In this document: piece by piece, positions 17,435-26,488 of the stretch
How positions within the stretch are numbered: position 1 is the first letter of the stretch
Layout: the number at the start of each line of letters is the position of its first letter
DNA from: Sphingobacterium sp. JB170
Lineage (GTDB): Bacteria; Bacteroidota; Bacteroidia; Sphingobacteriales; Sphingobacteriaceae
DNA length: 64,000 bases
Assembly (NCBI RefSeq): GCF_900163865.1
Contig: NZ_FUKU01000041.1
Span: 1 to 64,000 of the forward strand
Direction of reading: 5' to 3'
Program-made: the position numbers and the translations under genes
The notes under the pieces: model-generated
Databases searched by the model: none
What the model saw: only the letters and a program-made list of their open reading frames with translations
What the model was told of the DNA's origin: nothing

Positions 17435-19747
17435 TTATTCAGCGCGTAAAATTTTAGCGGCTTCTACCATTGACTGCAAAGCGGCTTTCGTCTCTGGCCA
17501 TGCACGGGTTTTTAAACCACAGTCTGGATTTACCCATAACTGTTCCGCAGGTACAACTGCTTTAGCTTTGCGCAATAGATCGACCATCTCTTCCGTACTT
17601 GGCACACGTGGTGAGTGAATATCGTAAACACCAGGTCCGATATCGTTCGGATATTTGAATTCACCAGCGAATGCATCCAACAGTTCCATTTGGGAACGAG
17701 AAGTCTCGATCGTGATCACGTCAGCATCCATCGCCGCGATATCTTGAATAATATCGTTGAACTCCGAATAACACATATGCGTGTGGATTTGCGTATCATC
17801 GTCTACATTTGAAGAAGAAACACGGAAAGCACGAACAGCCCAATTTAAATATTCTTGTTGATCAGCCTTACGTAAAGGTAAACCTTCACGGATTGCTGGT
17901 TCGTCAATCTGTATAATTTTAATTCCCGCTTTCTCTAATGCTTGAACCTCATCAAGAATTGCTAAAGCAATTTGATAAGTTGTGGTCGAGCGCGGTTGAT
18001 CATTACGCACGAAAGACCATTGCAAGATTGTTACCGGTCCTGTTAGCATACCTTTTACAGGACGGTTTGTCAAAGTTTGCGCGTACGCTGACCAACGAAC
18101 CGTCATATCTTCTGGACGGTAAACGTCACCGTAGATCACCGGTGGCTTCACGCAACGTGAACCGTAAGATTGAACCCATCCGTTTTTTGTGAAGGCATAT
18201 CCCGCTAATTGTTCGCCGAAATATTCAACCATATCATTACGCTCAAACTCGCCATGAACCAAGACGTCGATATCTAGATCTTCTTGAAGACGGATCGTTC
18301 TTTCGGTCTCTTCAGCGATCTCTTTGTCGTACTGCTCTTGGTTAATATTTCCCTTTTTAAGGTCAGCTCTCCATTTACGGACATCCTTGGTTTGTGGAAA
18401 AGATCCGATTGTCGTTGTCGCAAACGCGGGTAAATTAAATTTCGCCAGCTGCGCCGCTTTACGCGTTGCAAATACTGATGTACGTTTTGCATCCTCATCA
18501 GTGATATTCGCCGTACGTTCTTTAACCTCTGGTCTGTGAATCAAAGACGATGTACGGCGGCTCTCTGCGGCAGCTTTGTTCGCTTGGAATCGCTCCTGCG
18601 TTTTTACATCTACCGGCCCATCGCTTAGTATCGCAAGATCCTTAACTTCCGCTAATTTCTGTTTAGCAAATGCTAACCAATTTTTTACTTGCGCTGGTAG
18701 CGATTCTTCGTTGTCTTCATTATCTAAATCAAATGGAACGTGTAATAAAGAAGAAGATGGTCCAACCCAAACACGATCGACACCTAATGCATCAACCGCT
18801 TGCTTAATTTTTGTCAACGATTGTTCGTAATCGTTTTTCCAGATATTTCTGCCTTCAACGATCCCTAACGATAATGTTAACGATGCGGGAACTTTCGGCA
18901 ATACCGTGTCTAATTGGTTTTCACCGCGAACAAGGTCAAGGTGAAGAGCGTGCACTGGTAAATTTAATGCGGTGTCTTCGTTATCACCTAATGCCTCAAA
19001 ATACGTCGCTACAACTAACTTCGCCTCTTTTGCAGCGCTCGCTAATCTTGTAAACACTTTACCGTATAGTTCACGTGTTTGCTCATCTAGGTCTAAAGCT
19101 AAAAACGGTTCATCAATTTGTATATTTTTTGCCCCAGCATCAGCTAGTTTACCTAAGATTTCTTCATAAACAGGCAATAAACGTTCGATTAAATCGATAC
19201 GGTTAAATCCCGCTTCCTTCTCTTTACCGACTAAAAGGTAAGTGATAGGGCCAATTAATACCGGTTTGGTTTCAATTCCTAATTTTTTAGCTTCGTTATA
19301 TTCGTTTAGAAATTTCTCTGATGTCAGTTTGAATGTTTGATCCTTTACAAATTCAGGAACAATATAATGATAGTTCGTATCGAACCATTTGGTCATTTCC
19401 ATTGCCGTCACGTCCACGCCATCTTGCTGAAAGCCACGCGCCATTGCAAAATATAGATCTAAGTTATACTGACGATCTACTTTATTTAAAAGCGAGTTGT
19501 AACGTGCAGGAATTGCGCCTACAGTTAAAGACAGATCTAATACTTGATCGTAAAATGAGAAATCGTTCGACGGTATTAAATCAATACCAGCCTCCTGTTG
19601 TGTTTTCCAATTGCCTTCGCGAATTTTCTGCCCTGCTTGTAGTAACTCATCTGCGCTGATTTTTTTAGCCCAATATGCTTCATTGGCTTTTTTCAATTCG
19701 CGGAACGCACCCACACGCGGGTAACCTAAATTGTTTGTTAATAACAT
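17435..19747 (-). CDS. metE: Cobalamin-independent methionine synthase
   Basis: MetE transfers a methyl group from 5-methyltetrahydropteroyl-triglutamate to homocysteine in the cytoplasm. The ATG at 19747 (MLLTNNLGYPRVGAFRELKK) gives 770 aa, the family's normal length. The open frame continues 38 codons upstream, but that part overlaps the SAM riboswitch and is not family sequence. The C-terminal catalytic domain begins near FATTTIGSFPQTKDVRKWR. Zinc ligands are visible in THMCYSEFN and NPDCGLKTR. A SAM-I aptamer upstream implies repression when S-adenosylmethionine is plentiful. Confidence 0.96.
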   Translation of the reverse strand: MLLTNNLGYPRVGAFRELKKANEAYWAKKISADELLQAGQKIREGNWKTQQEAGIDLIPSNDFSFYDQVLDLSLTVGAIPARYNSLLNKVDRQYNLDLYFAMARGFQQDGVDVTAMEMTKWFDTNYHYIVPEFVKDQTFKLTSEKFLNEYNEAKKLGIETKPVLIGPITYLLVGKEKEAGFNRIDLIERLLPVYEEILGKLADAGAKNIQIDEPFLALDLDEQTRELYGKVFTRLASAAKEAKLVVATYFEALGDNEDTALNLPVHALHLDLVRGENQLDTVLPKVPASLTLSLGIVEGRNIWKNDYEQSLTKIKQAVDALGVDRVWVGPSSSLLHVPFDLDNEDNEESLPAQVKNWLAFAKQKLAEVKDLAILSDGPVDVKTQERFQANKAAAESRRTSSLIHRPEVKERTANITDEDAKRTSVFATRKAAQLAKFNLPAFATTTIGSFPQTKDVRKWRADLKKGNINQEQYDKEIAEETERTIRLQEDLDIDVLVHGEFERNDMVEYFGEQLAGYAFTKNGWVQSYGSRCVKPPVIYGDVYRPEDMTVRWSAYAQTLTNRPVKGMLTGPVTILQWSFVRNDQPRSTTTYQIALAILDEVQALEKAGIKIIQIDEPAIREGLPLRKADQQEYLNWAVRAFRVSSSNVDDDTQIHTHMCYSEFNDIIQDIAAMDADVITIETSRSQMELLDAFAGEFKYPNDIGPGVYDIHSPRVPSTEEMVDLLRKAKAVVPAEQLWVNPDCGLKTRAWPETKAALQSMVEAAKILRAE

Positions 19748-19822
19748 AAATGTGTGCTTGTTAAATTTTTCTTTCCTTAAATATTGATGCTTGGCGAGAA
19801 GGACACTAGAACAGTATCTCAG

Positions 19823-19923
19823 CTTATCTTTCTCCGCTATTTGCAGAGTAGAATGTAGCACCTTGTCAATGGACAGGTTGCTAAGGCTTCAGCGGGTCTA
19901 TTCCCTCGGCCTTTCTCTATAAG
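19823..19923 (-). ncRNA. SAM-I (S-box) riboswitch controlling metE
   Basis: Read on the minus strand, P1 is formed by CTTAT (19923-19919) with GATAAG (19828-19823). Between them are the S-box signatures GCCGAGGGAATAGACCC, GCTGAAGCC, TTAGCAACCTG and CAAGGTGCTA in canonical order and spacing. The aptamer ends 75 bases before the metE ATG. I see no intrinsic terminator between aptamer and gene, so control is probably at translation or by another mechanism. Confidence 0.93.
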
Positions 19924-19943
19924 CGCTGCTAATATAGGCATAA

Positions 19944-19975
19944 CAAATTAAATTACAAAAATTAATAACCGACAA
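19944..19975 (-). promoter_or_regulatory. Candidate metE promoter
   Basis: On the minus strand TTG at 19975-19973 is followed 22 bases later by TAATTTG (19950-19944), a near match to TAnnTTTG. Transcription would start about 15 bases before the riboswitch P1 helix. The -7 element is one base short of consensus, so this is tentative. Confidence 0.35.
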
Positions 19976-20057
19976 ATAACAGAACAGCCCTGTACAGGAT
20001 GGTCAATTAATGATTAGTGCGTATATTCGGAACCATTATTATAAAACCCTGGTATTC

Positions 20058-21227
20058 ATGAGTAAAAAAATTACGTATACATATAATTCTAGATACCCTT
20101 CAGTAGCAGACTTAAGAAAGAAGGCTAAGTCACGTATCCCTAAGTTTGCATTCGACTACTTAGAGGGTGGGGCGAACGAAGAATTAAACCTCGCTAGAAA
20201 CGAGAGTGATTTCGATGATATATATCTAAAACCACAGTATCTCCACGTGGCAGGCGACATTGATATGTCGGTTGAACTTTTTGGTCGGCGTTATAGCGCT
20301 CCTTTTGGTATCTCTCCAATTGGTTTACAAGGATTAATATGGCCAAACGCCCCCGAAATTCTTGCAAAAGCTGCCGCCAAACACGACATCCCTTATACAT
20401 TAAGCACCGTATCAACGAGCAGTATTGAGCGAATAGCAGAAGTTTCTGACGGCAAGGCTTGGTTTCAACTTTACCACCCCACAGAAAACCAGTTGCGCGA
20501 CGACATCCTCCGCCGATTAAAAGATGTTGAATGTCCAGTTTTAGTAGTCTTGGTGGATGTCCCATCATTCGGTCTGCGATATCGCGAGATTAAGAGTGGC
20601 CTTTCGATGCCTCCAAAAATGAATATCTCCAACATCTTTCAAGCGATGATTAGGCCGACCTGGGGCATAAAAACATTGCAACACGGGATCCCTTCATTTG
20701 CAACCCTCAAACCCTACATGGAGAAAGGGTTAGACTTAAACCAGCTGGGCAAATTTATGAATCGAACATTCACCGGAAAAGTGAATTACGAAAAAGTTAA
20801 AGCCATACGTGATATCTGGAAAGGACCGCTCGTATTAAAAGGAATCACCACAGAGCAGGACCTGCAAGCGGCCATTGAACTCGGTGCGGATGGCGTAATC
20901 GTTTCCAATCACGGTGGGCGTCAGATTGATGCTGGAGAGTCTTCCATCAGATCGTTGATCCAGCTTAATGCAAATCACGTTTATAAAGAGAAGATAAAAA
21001 TTATGGTTGATGGCGGAATACGCTCAGGAGTAGATTTAGGACGCGCGCACGCTGTGGGTTCGGACTTCAACTTCATGGGAAGACCATTTATGTATGGTCT
21101 TGGCGCATTAGGTGATCAAGGAGGCGATCACACCATAACCATGTTTAAAGCACAGCTTTATCAAGTTATGCAGCAGTTAACATTGGAAAATATATCACAG
21201 TTCCCCGGGCGCTTGATACAACGATAA
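20058..21227 (+). CDS. FMN-dependent alpha-hydroxy-acid dehydrogenase (L-lactate dehydrogenase-like)
   Basis: This 389 aa TIM-barrel flavoenzyme oxidises an L-2-hydroxy acid such as lactate to the 2-keto acid. Family motifs are FDYLEGGANEE near the N-terminus, SPIGLQGLIWP, and the active-site ADGVIVSNHGGRQIDAG with His285, followed by the FMN phosphate-binding MVDGGIRSGVD. The ATG at 20058 is preferred because homologues begin near there; the open frame has an earlier ATG at 20010. No membrane helix is seen, so it is a soluble or peripheral respiratory dehydrogenase. The gene is monocistronic, with a convergent neighbour. The exact substrate is not determined. Confidence 0.88.
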   Translation: MSKKITYTYNSRYPSVADLRKKAKSRIPKFAFDYLEGGANEELNLARNESDFDDIYLKPQYLHVAGDIDMSVELFGRRYSAPFGISPIGLQGLIWPNAPEILAKAAAKHDIPYTLSTVSTSSIERIAEVSDGKAWFQLYHPTENQLRDDILRRLKDVECPVLVVLVDVPSFGLRYREIKSGLSMPPKMNISNIFQAMIRPTWGIKTLQHGIPSFATLKPYMEKGLDLNQLGKFMNRTFTGKVNYEKVKAIRDIWKGPLVLKGITTEQDLQAAIELGADGVIVSNHGGRQIDAGESSIRSLIQLNANHVYKEKIKIMVDGGIRSGVDLGRAHAVGSDFNFMGRPFMYGLGALGDQGGDHTITMFKAQLYQVMQQLTLENISQFPGRLIQR

Positions 21228-21250
21228 ACCCGCCAAAACGATTTTTTATT

Positions 21251-21280
21251 TTAGAGCAGGCCACCCCCGACCTGCTCTAA
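21251..21280. other. Intergenic hairpin between convergent genes
   Basis: TTAGAGCAGG (21251-21260) and CCTGCTCTAA (21271-21280) are perfect inverted repeats around a 10-base loop, between the lactate dehydrogenase-like gene and xth. The T-rich tract lies on the 5' side for the plus-strand transcript, so it is not a canonical intrinsic terminator in either direction. It may still end or protect both transcripts. Confidence 0.45.
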
Positions 21281-21318
21281 AACCAACAGGAAACCAATCG
21301 ACTATTAAAGCATCATTG

Positions 21319-22083
21319 CTAACGTAACTCCAAAAGTACCGGGCAGTGATCTGAATGTACCGCCGAAGGTATAATTTCGGCAGCGACCATTCGATCAGAA
21401 AGCGCGGTAGAAACCATATTGTAATCAATACGCCAACCTAAGTTTCGTGCTCGTGCCCCCGCTCGGTAGCTCCACCAAGTATAGTTATCCGGTTCAGGAT
21501 GAAAATGCCGAAACGAATCAACATATCCCGAATTGATAAAGTTCTCCATCCATTCCCTTTCTGCAGGCAGAAACCCAGAACTATTCGCATTGGATTTCGG
21601 GTTATGAATATCAATTGCACGGTGACATATATTATAATCCCCGCAGACAACTAAATTTGGTCGTTCAAGTAGCAGTTTATCACTATACTGCTGAAAATCG
21701 TCCAAAAACATATATTTGAAATCTTGCCGCACGCTTCCTGTTGTCCCAGAAGGGAAGTAGGTACTCATGACGGACACGTCCTCGAAGTCGGCCCGAATAA
21801 CCCTCCCCTCAAAGTCATAATCTTCATGTCCACATCCGTATTCCACTTTGGTTGGAGTAATCCGGGTAAAGATCGCTGTGCCGCTATACCCTTTCTTTTG
21901 TGCTGGATACCAATAATGCTCATAACCTAACTGCTCTAATAGAGCAATCTCCGGTATCTGATCGGGCGTTGCTTTAATCTCCTGTAAGCAAACAACATCT
22001 GCATCAACACGCTTAAGCCATCCCAACCAATCTTTCTTTAAGGCTGCGCGCAATCCGTTTACATTATATGTTATTATCTTCAT
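21319..22083 (-). CDS. xth: Exodeoxyribonuclease III / AP endonuclease
   Basis: This 254 aa enzyme of the exonuclease III family repairs abasic sites and trims DNA 3' ends. Conserved motifs are ITYNVNGLRAA at the N-terminus, VVCLQEIKA (metal-binding Glu), the GDYNICH catalytic Asp/Asn region and the C-terminal SDHCPVLLEL His. Its start codon overlaps the stop of the upstream cyclophilin gene by one base (TAATG), so the two are translationally coupled. It is cytoplasmic, with normal family length. Confidence 0.95.
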   Translation of the reverse strand: MKIITYNVNGLRAALKKDWLGWLKRVDADVVCLQEIKATPDQIPEIALLEQLGYEHYWYPAQKKGYSGTAIFTRITPTKVEYGCGHEDYDFEGRVIRADFEDVSVMSTYFPSGTTGSVRQDFKYMFLDDFQQYSDKLLLERPNLVVCGDYNICHRAIDIHNPKSNANSSGFLPAEREWMENFINSGYVDSFRHFHPEPDNYTWWSYRAGARARNLGWRIDYNMVSTALSDRMVAAEIIPSAVHSDHCPVLLELR

Positions 22084-22847
22084 TAGTAATTTGGTGAGGA
22101 AAATAGGTCAAAAAATTTAGTTATGGCTCCATTTTTAGCCGGTAGTCCCGCTTGCTCTCTTTCGAGATTTAGTGCTTCCCGCCTACTTAATACTTTCATC
22201 TTCATCCGGACATCTTCTACAGGGCGATCCCGCCTATCCGTCTCCATGGAAGCGATTTTGTCAATGATTTCCAATCCCTCGATCAGCTCACCAAAGACTG
22301 TATAATTATTATCCAAGTGCGGCGTTCCGCCAATCGTTGAATAGGTTTCACGTTGCAGAGGCGTTAGCTTTTCACCTTTCAAACGGAACTGTTCGAGCGA
22401 GTCTAGTGCCGGCTGGGTGAACACATGACCCTGAACCAGATAAAACTGTGAGGCCGAAGAGCGCTTGGCGGGATTGTTGTCACGAGCAGCGCCAATAGCC
22501 CCTTTCTTATGAATTAGCGTATCCTGAATCTCGGCTGCCAGTGTATAATCGGGACCTCCTTCGCCTAATTCTTGCATCTGGGCGGCGAACTTAGAATCCG
22601 GATCTCCACCTTGCACCATAAAGTTTTCAATCACCCGATGAAACATTAAATCCTCGTAGAAACCCTCACGGACCAATTTCACAAAGTTGTCACGGTGTTT
22701 TGGCGTTGCATTATATAGTTTCAAAAGACAGTTTCCTTTATCGGTTTCGATATGCACGTAATGATATACCGGTTTTTTCGCCAGCGCACTCGCGGAAATA
22801 AACAAACAAAATGTAAAAAGTAGAATCTTCTTTAATAGTTCCTTCAT
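22083..22847 (-). CDS. Exported cyclophilin-type peptidyl-prolyl isomerase
   Basis: This 254 aa foldase has a signal peptide (ILLFTFCLFISASALA, about residues 8-23), so it acts in the periplasm. The cyclophilin domain spans about residues 30-215. Typical motifs are FYEDLMFHRVIENFMVQGGDP, RDNNPAKRSSASQFYLV and NNYTVFGELIEGLEIID. A roughly 40-residue C-terminal extension has no recognised domain. It is coupled to xth by a one-base stop/start overlap and follows a 116 aa conserved protein by 16 bases, suggesting a three-gene operon. Confidence 0.92.
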   Translation of the reverse strand: MKELLKKILLFTFCLFISASALAKKPVYHYVHIETDKGNCLLKLYNATPKHRDNFVKLVREGFYEDLMFHRVIENFMVQGGDPDSKFAAQMQELGEGGPDYTLAAEIQDTLIHKKGAIGAARDNNPAKRSSASQFYLVQGHVFTQPALDSLEQFRLKGEKLTPLQRETYSTIGGTPHLDNNYTVFGELIEGLEIIDKIASMETDRRDRPVEDVRMKMKVLSRREALNLEREQAGLPAKNGAITKFFDLFSSPNY

Positions 22848-22863
22848 GCGTGTTTTTTAATCA

Positions 22864-23214
22864 TTAGGATAGTTCGTATGTATCCTGAAAATAATCAATT
22901 ATAAGTGACTTCATTATTAACTCCTGCTCGAGTAGTGTATAGTTGGGTATTTGCTTGATCAGCTCCCAGTGCGGCCAGCCGTCCTCATCAAGCCCTTTTA
23001 GGTCGTAGAACCCCATTGCACTAAACATCCGGCAAGTGGCAATATGCATAAGTTCTTCCTTCTCCCTTTTGGAGAATTCCTGCGGCCCCTTACCCAACTC
23101 CTGTACACCGATCAAAAAAAGCATTACTTTCATATCGGGAAAATCCATATCGAACTCCTTCGCAATCGTAGCTTGTAGGATAGCCCATTTTTTATTTACT
23201 TCAGATGCCTTCAT
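22864..23214 (-). CDS. Conserved hypothetical cytoplasmic protein
   Basis: This 116 aa acidic protein has no signal or membrane segment. It appears all-helical: an N-terminal helix (VNKKWAILQATIAKEF), a central LFLIGVQELG segment and a Trp-containing stretch (DEDGWPHWELI). I do not recognise a named family, though such short proteins recur in Bacteroidetes. It is the first gene of a likely operon with the cyclophilin and exonuclease III genes. No function is claimed. Confidence 0.7.
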   Translation of the reverse strand: MKASEVNKKWAILQATIAKEFDMDFPDMKVMLFLIGVQELGKGPQEFSKREKEELMHIATCRMFSAMGFYDLKGLDEDGWPHWELIKQIPNYTLLEQELIMKSLIIDYFQDTYELS

Positions 23215-23362
23215 TTTAATTTTTTAATTCATGACATTTTAGTCAAAAAGAATAATAACAGCCTTTTTGTTCGCTAATTCATCATGGCAAAAATAGGAAT
23301 ATAATAATGAATTCTACCACACCCAAATGATATAACAAATGCCAAGCAGGAAAGGCCTAAAA

Positions 23363-23806
23363 TTAATTTTCGCTTTTTAAATCGCGCAACAATTCTTCAC
23401 AACGGTTTTCGATCATCTGGTACACGGCCTCAAATTGACTCGCATCAAAGTACGGGTCAGGAACATCCCCTTCAAGCAGAAACTTCGATACTTTTTCTTG
23501 ATCTTCGTCGTTTCGTGCTAAGGCAATAACATCATCATAGTTATTTTCATCCATCACGAAGATACGGTCATAATCATCGAAGAATGATGTCTGAAATAAT
23601 TGTGCCTTTTGCGCGGTTATATCGATACCGTGCTTTTTAGCTATAGCGACGGAGCGTCGATCGGGCTGCTCGCCTACATGCCAATCCCCTGTACCTGCAG
23701 AATCGATCGTCCAATCGAGACCTTCTTTCTCCACAAGATTTGTGAACACACCGTGCGCTAAAGGTGATCTACATATATTGCCTAAACAAACCATCAGTAT
23801 CTTCAT
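23363..23806 (-). CDS. Low-molecular-weight protein-tyrosine phosphatase
   Basis: This 147 aa phosphatase has the P-loop CLGNICRSP with nucleophile Cys7 and Arg13, immediately after the first strand MKILMV. The general acid Asp is in VPDPYFD. The ATG at 23806 is chosen because it abuts the family N-terminus. The longer open frame from GTG at 23857 adds residues unlike the family and crosses the upstream terminator. A TTG-N18-TATTTTTG promoter ends 6 bases before the ATG, implying a leaderless message. It may be involved in polysaccharide or protein-tyrosine signalling. Confidence 0.93.
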   Translation of the reverse strand: MKILMVCLGNICRSPLAHGVFTNLVEKEGLDWTIDSAGTGDWHVGEQPDRRSVAIAKKHGIDITAQKAQLFQTSFFDDYDRIFVMDENNYDDVIALARNDEDQEKVSKFLLEGDVPDPYFDASQFEAVYQMIENRCEELLRDLKSEN

Positions 23807-23811
23807 ATGAC

Positions 23812-23840
23812 CAAAAATACAATTATTCGCCCGATAGCAA
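23812..23840 (-). promoter_or_regulatory. Bacteroidetes promoter of the phosphatase gene
   Basis: On the minus strand TTG (23840-23838) and TATTTTTG (23819-23812) are separated by 18 bases, matching the -33/-7 consensus. The -33 TTG is part of the T-tract that ends the upstream protease terminator, so terminator and promoter overlap. Transcription would start at or next to the ATG at 23806. Confidence 0.6.
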
Positions 23841-23871
23841 AAAAAAAGGTGGACCAAAACAAGTCCACCTT
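23839..23871 (-). terminator. Intrinsic terminator of the HtrA protease gene
   Basis: On the minus strand AAGGTGGAC pairs perfectly with GTCCACCTT around an 8-base loop and runs into about nine T residues. It begins 23 bases after the protease stop codon. Confidence 0.9.
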
Positions 23872-23893
23872 AATTTATATCCTTTAATTCATT

Positions 23894-25438
23894 CTAATAT
23901 TCGATCGGGAAATTAAATTCTACCGTTCCATTCTCAGAAACACCAGTGATGCGTACGATATTCCGTTTCGTATCGCCTAATGCAGACTCAACTTGATCTA
24001 CATTATTAACAGGCTTACCATTAACATGTGTCACAATTAGACCGCGTTCCACGCCGAAGTAACCAAAGATACCCTCACGGTGTACTTGCGTTACAACAAC
24101 ACCAGAACTAATGTCATATTGTTTTTTCTGCGCGGCGCTGGCAGGCTTGAAGCTTGCGCCAAGTTTATTGAAGATTTCTGTCGCACTTTTATTGCTTCCG
24201 GCAGCTTCTTCTTTGGCTTTCGCTTCTAATCCTTTGAGTGTCAAGGTTACGTCTTTTTCTTTACCGTCACGCTTATAGGTGACTTTTACTTTATCACCTG
24301 GACTTAAGCGCGCAACACGCTCTTGCAAATCAGAGGATGAGATCACCGTTTTCCCTTCTACCTTGGTAATGATATCACCTTTCTTGATACCGCTGCTTGC
24401 GGCTGCGCCGTCCTCCACAACATCTAATACAAATAACCCTTGAACATCATCGATATTATACTTCTCGCGAATTTGCTCATCAACCTCGCGGAAACTAACA
24501 CCAACGTACCCACGCTGTACAGTACCGAATTCCTTAAAATCGTCAACAATTTTTTTCACGAGGTTAACTGGGATCGCAAACCCGTATCCCGCATAGACGC
24601 CTGTTGGGGAGGCAATAGCTGCGTTAATACCGATTAACTCGCCACGCGCATTAACTAACGCCCCTCCACTATTCCCTTTATTAATAACCGCATCGGTTTG
24701 AATAAACGACTCCACGGCGGTTCGGGCGATCGGTTCCTCCTGCTGCTGTCGGTAACCATATGGCGATTGTTGCTGTTCACCGAGGATACCAATCTGGCGT
24801 CCCTTGGCACTAACAATTCCTGCGGTAACCGTGGACTGCAAACTTAGCGGGTAACCTACGGCAAGAACCCATTCGCCAATTCGAACATTGTCAGAGTCAC
24901 CGAATTTAACAAATGGAAGTTTTGTTGCATTAATTTTTATTAATGCCAAATCAAAATCTGGATCTCGTCCTATAACCTTGGCTTCATACGTACGTTGATT
25001 GGTTAATTTAACCTCAATCTTATCAGCATCTTCCACCACGTGGTTATTGGTGACAATATAACCATCATTCGAGATCATCACACCCGATCCCGAAGCCATC
25101 GCTTGCTGTGGCCGTGATTGACGACGTTGCTGCGGCATACCGAAAAACTCCTCGAACATATCAAATGGAGACCCTTGACCACCACGTTGATTACCACGGC
25201 TAGTCATCGTTACGCGAATATGAACCACACCAGGAGAAACTGCTGCTGCTGCCTCTGTAAAATCAGGGTTTCCAGTTGAAGATAGCATTTCAGGAAGCGG
25301 GTTGCTCGCATAATATACATTTTGCTTTTCTTCAAAACTCATCTGTTCGGCTTGCTTACTTTCAAATAGCTTATACCCCCCTATAGCTACAGCACCGCCT
25401 ACCAAAGCAGTTATTAATGTAATTCCTATTTTCTTCAT
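23894..25438 (-). CDS. DegP/HtrA-type periplasmic serine protease
   Basis: This 514 aa Do-family protease degrades or refolds damaged envelope proteins. An N-terminal membrane signal (ITLITALVGGAVAIGGYKL) comes first. The trypsin-like domain has the triad His133 (TNNHVVE), Asp163 (DFDLAL) and Ser257 (GNSGGAL). Two PDZ domains follow (about residues 290-390 and 415-510). Gln/Arg-rich insertions occur near residues 100-112 and 221-234. The ATG at 25438 starts a normal signal sequence; the longer frame from GTG 25516 overlaps the promoter. A near-perfect promoter precedes it and a strong terminator follows, so it is monocistronic. Confidence 0.95.
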   Translation of the reverse strand: MKKIGITLITALVGGAVAIGGYKLFESKQAEQMSFEEKQNVYYASNPLPEMLSSTGNPDFTEAAAAVSPGVVHIRVTMTSRGNQRGGQGSPFDMFEEFFGMPQQRRQSRPQQAMASGSGVMISNDGYIVTNNHVVEDADKIEVKLTNQRTYEAKVIGRDPDFDLALIKINATKLPFVKFGDSDNVRIGEWVLAVGYPLSLQSTVTAGIVSAKGRQIGILGEQQQSPYGYRQQQEEPIARTAVESFIQTDAVINKGNSGGALVNARGELIGINAAIASPTGVYAGYGFAIPVNLVKKIVDDFKEFGTVQRGYVGVSFREVDEQIREKYNIDDVQGLFVLDVVEDGAAASSGIKKGDIITKVEGKTVISSSDLQERVARLSPGDKVKVTYKRDGKEKDVTLTLKGLEAKAKEEAAGSNKSATEIFNKLGASFKPASAAQKKQYDISSGVVVTQVHREGIFGYFGVERGLIVTHVNGKPVNNVDQVESALGDTKRNIVRITGVSENGTVEFNFPIEY

Positions 25439-25495
25439 ATTATCTATATTTACCTTTATCTTTAAAAAATATTTATTGTTATATCTGGTTTTATT

Positions 25496-25526
25496 CAAAA
25501 GTAGTACCATCGGCACGGTCTGTCAA
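25496..25526 (-). promoter_or_regulatory. Bacteroidetes sigma promoter of the HtrA gene
   Basis: On the minus strand TTG (25526-25524) and TACTTTTG (25503-25496) are separated by 20 bases, an excellent match to the -33/-7 consensus. Transcription should start near 25490, giving a leader of about 50 bases before the ATG at 25438. Confidence 0.75.
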
Positions 25527-25643
25527 CTATTTGGCAGTTAAAAAGTGTTAACTCGATATCTTTAAAACGGCTTTTAACATGATTTAACAAAAATCACAAG
25601 AATTGTAACAAGAATTTTAAAATAAAGCAACTTTACATTCAAA

Positions 25644-26423
25644 ATGGCAGAAATTATAAGATTCCACAAATACCAGGGTGCAGGTAACGATTTCATTCTA
25701 ATTGACAATAGGACGACCTTATTTGATGAAACGAACAACGTTTTGATTAAAAAACTTTGCGACCGAAGGTTTGGAATTGGAGCTGACGGACTAATGCTCC
25801 TTCAAGATAATAAAAATTTCGACTTCGAAATGAAATATTTTAATGCGGACGGCAAACAGGGCTCCATGTGTGGTAATGGCGGCCGATGCATCGTTGCTTT
25901 CGCGCGCGATCTCGGTATCATTAAACACAACGCTGCCTTTTTGGCAGTAGATGGGCCGCACGAGGCGACAATTCAAGATAACCAAGTCGATTTGGGAATG
26001 ATTGAAGTGCATCAAATCCAAAGAGATGGCCAAGCTTATGTGCTGAATACGGGATCACCACATTATGTTCAGCTGGCGGACCAACTGGATAAAACCGACA
26101 TGCGTGCCCAAGGTATGGCAATACGAAATAACGAGACCTATCGTCTCCACGGCATAAACGTCAATTTAGTTCAGCCCCAGGGGGATGGATATTTCCTGCG
26201 AACATATGAACGTGGCGTAGAAGATGAAACCCTGGCGTGCGGCACTGGCGCTACTGCGGCAGCAATTGCAATGGCTTTACACACCAATCAAGCAGGCGAA
26301 ATCAAAATTCCTATCCGTGTACTTGGAGGACAACTTTATATATCGTTCTACCGCGAGGGGCAATCGTTCACAAACGTTCGCTTAATTGGCCCGGCAACTT
26401 TGGTCTTTCAAGGTGAGATCTAA
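25644..26423 (+). CDS. dapF: Diaminopimelate epimerase
   Basis: DapF converts LL- to meso-diaminopimelate for lysine and peptidoglycan synthesis. The 259 aa protein has both catalytic cysteines: Cys76 in MCGNGGRC and Cys199 in LACGTGATA. The N-terminus FHKYQGAGNDFILID is characteristic. It is divergent from the protease gene across a 205-base gap. The helicase gene follows after 65 bases on the same strand and may be co-transcribed. I see no frame problem or unusual feature. Confidence 0.96.
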   Translation: MAEIIRFHKYQGAGNDFILIDNRTTLFDETNNVLIKKLCDRRFGIGADGLMLLQDNKNFDFEMKYFNADGKQGSMCGNGGRCIVAFARDLGIIKHNAAFLAVDGPHEATIQDNQVDLGMIEVHQIQRDGQAYVLNTGSPHYVQLADQLDKTDMRAQGMAIRNNETYRLHGINVNLVQPQGDGYFLRTYERGVEDETLACGTGATAAAIAMALHTNQAGEIKIPIRVLGGQLYISFYREGQSFTNVRLIGPATLVFQGEI

Positions 26424-26488
26424 ATCAAGACTTGTTTACGAAAAATTAGTATATTAGAGCCTTTTTTCATGGGCACTTATCTTTTTTA

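Noticed and set aside
19748..19861. 38 extra N-terminal codons of metE
   Set aside because: They overlap the SAM-I aptamer, are not MetE-like and would begin with a non-ATG codon.
21251..21280. Intrinsic terminator for the lactate dehydrogenase-like gene or xth
   Set aside because: The hairpin is perfect, but no T-run follows it on either strand, so it is listed only as a hairpin.
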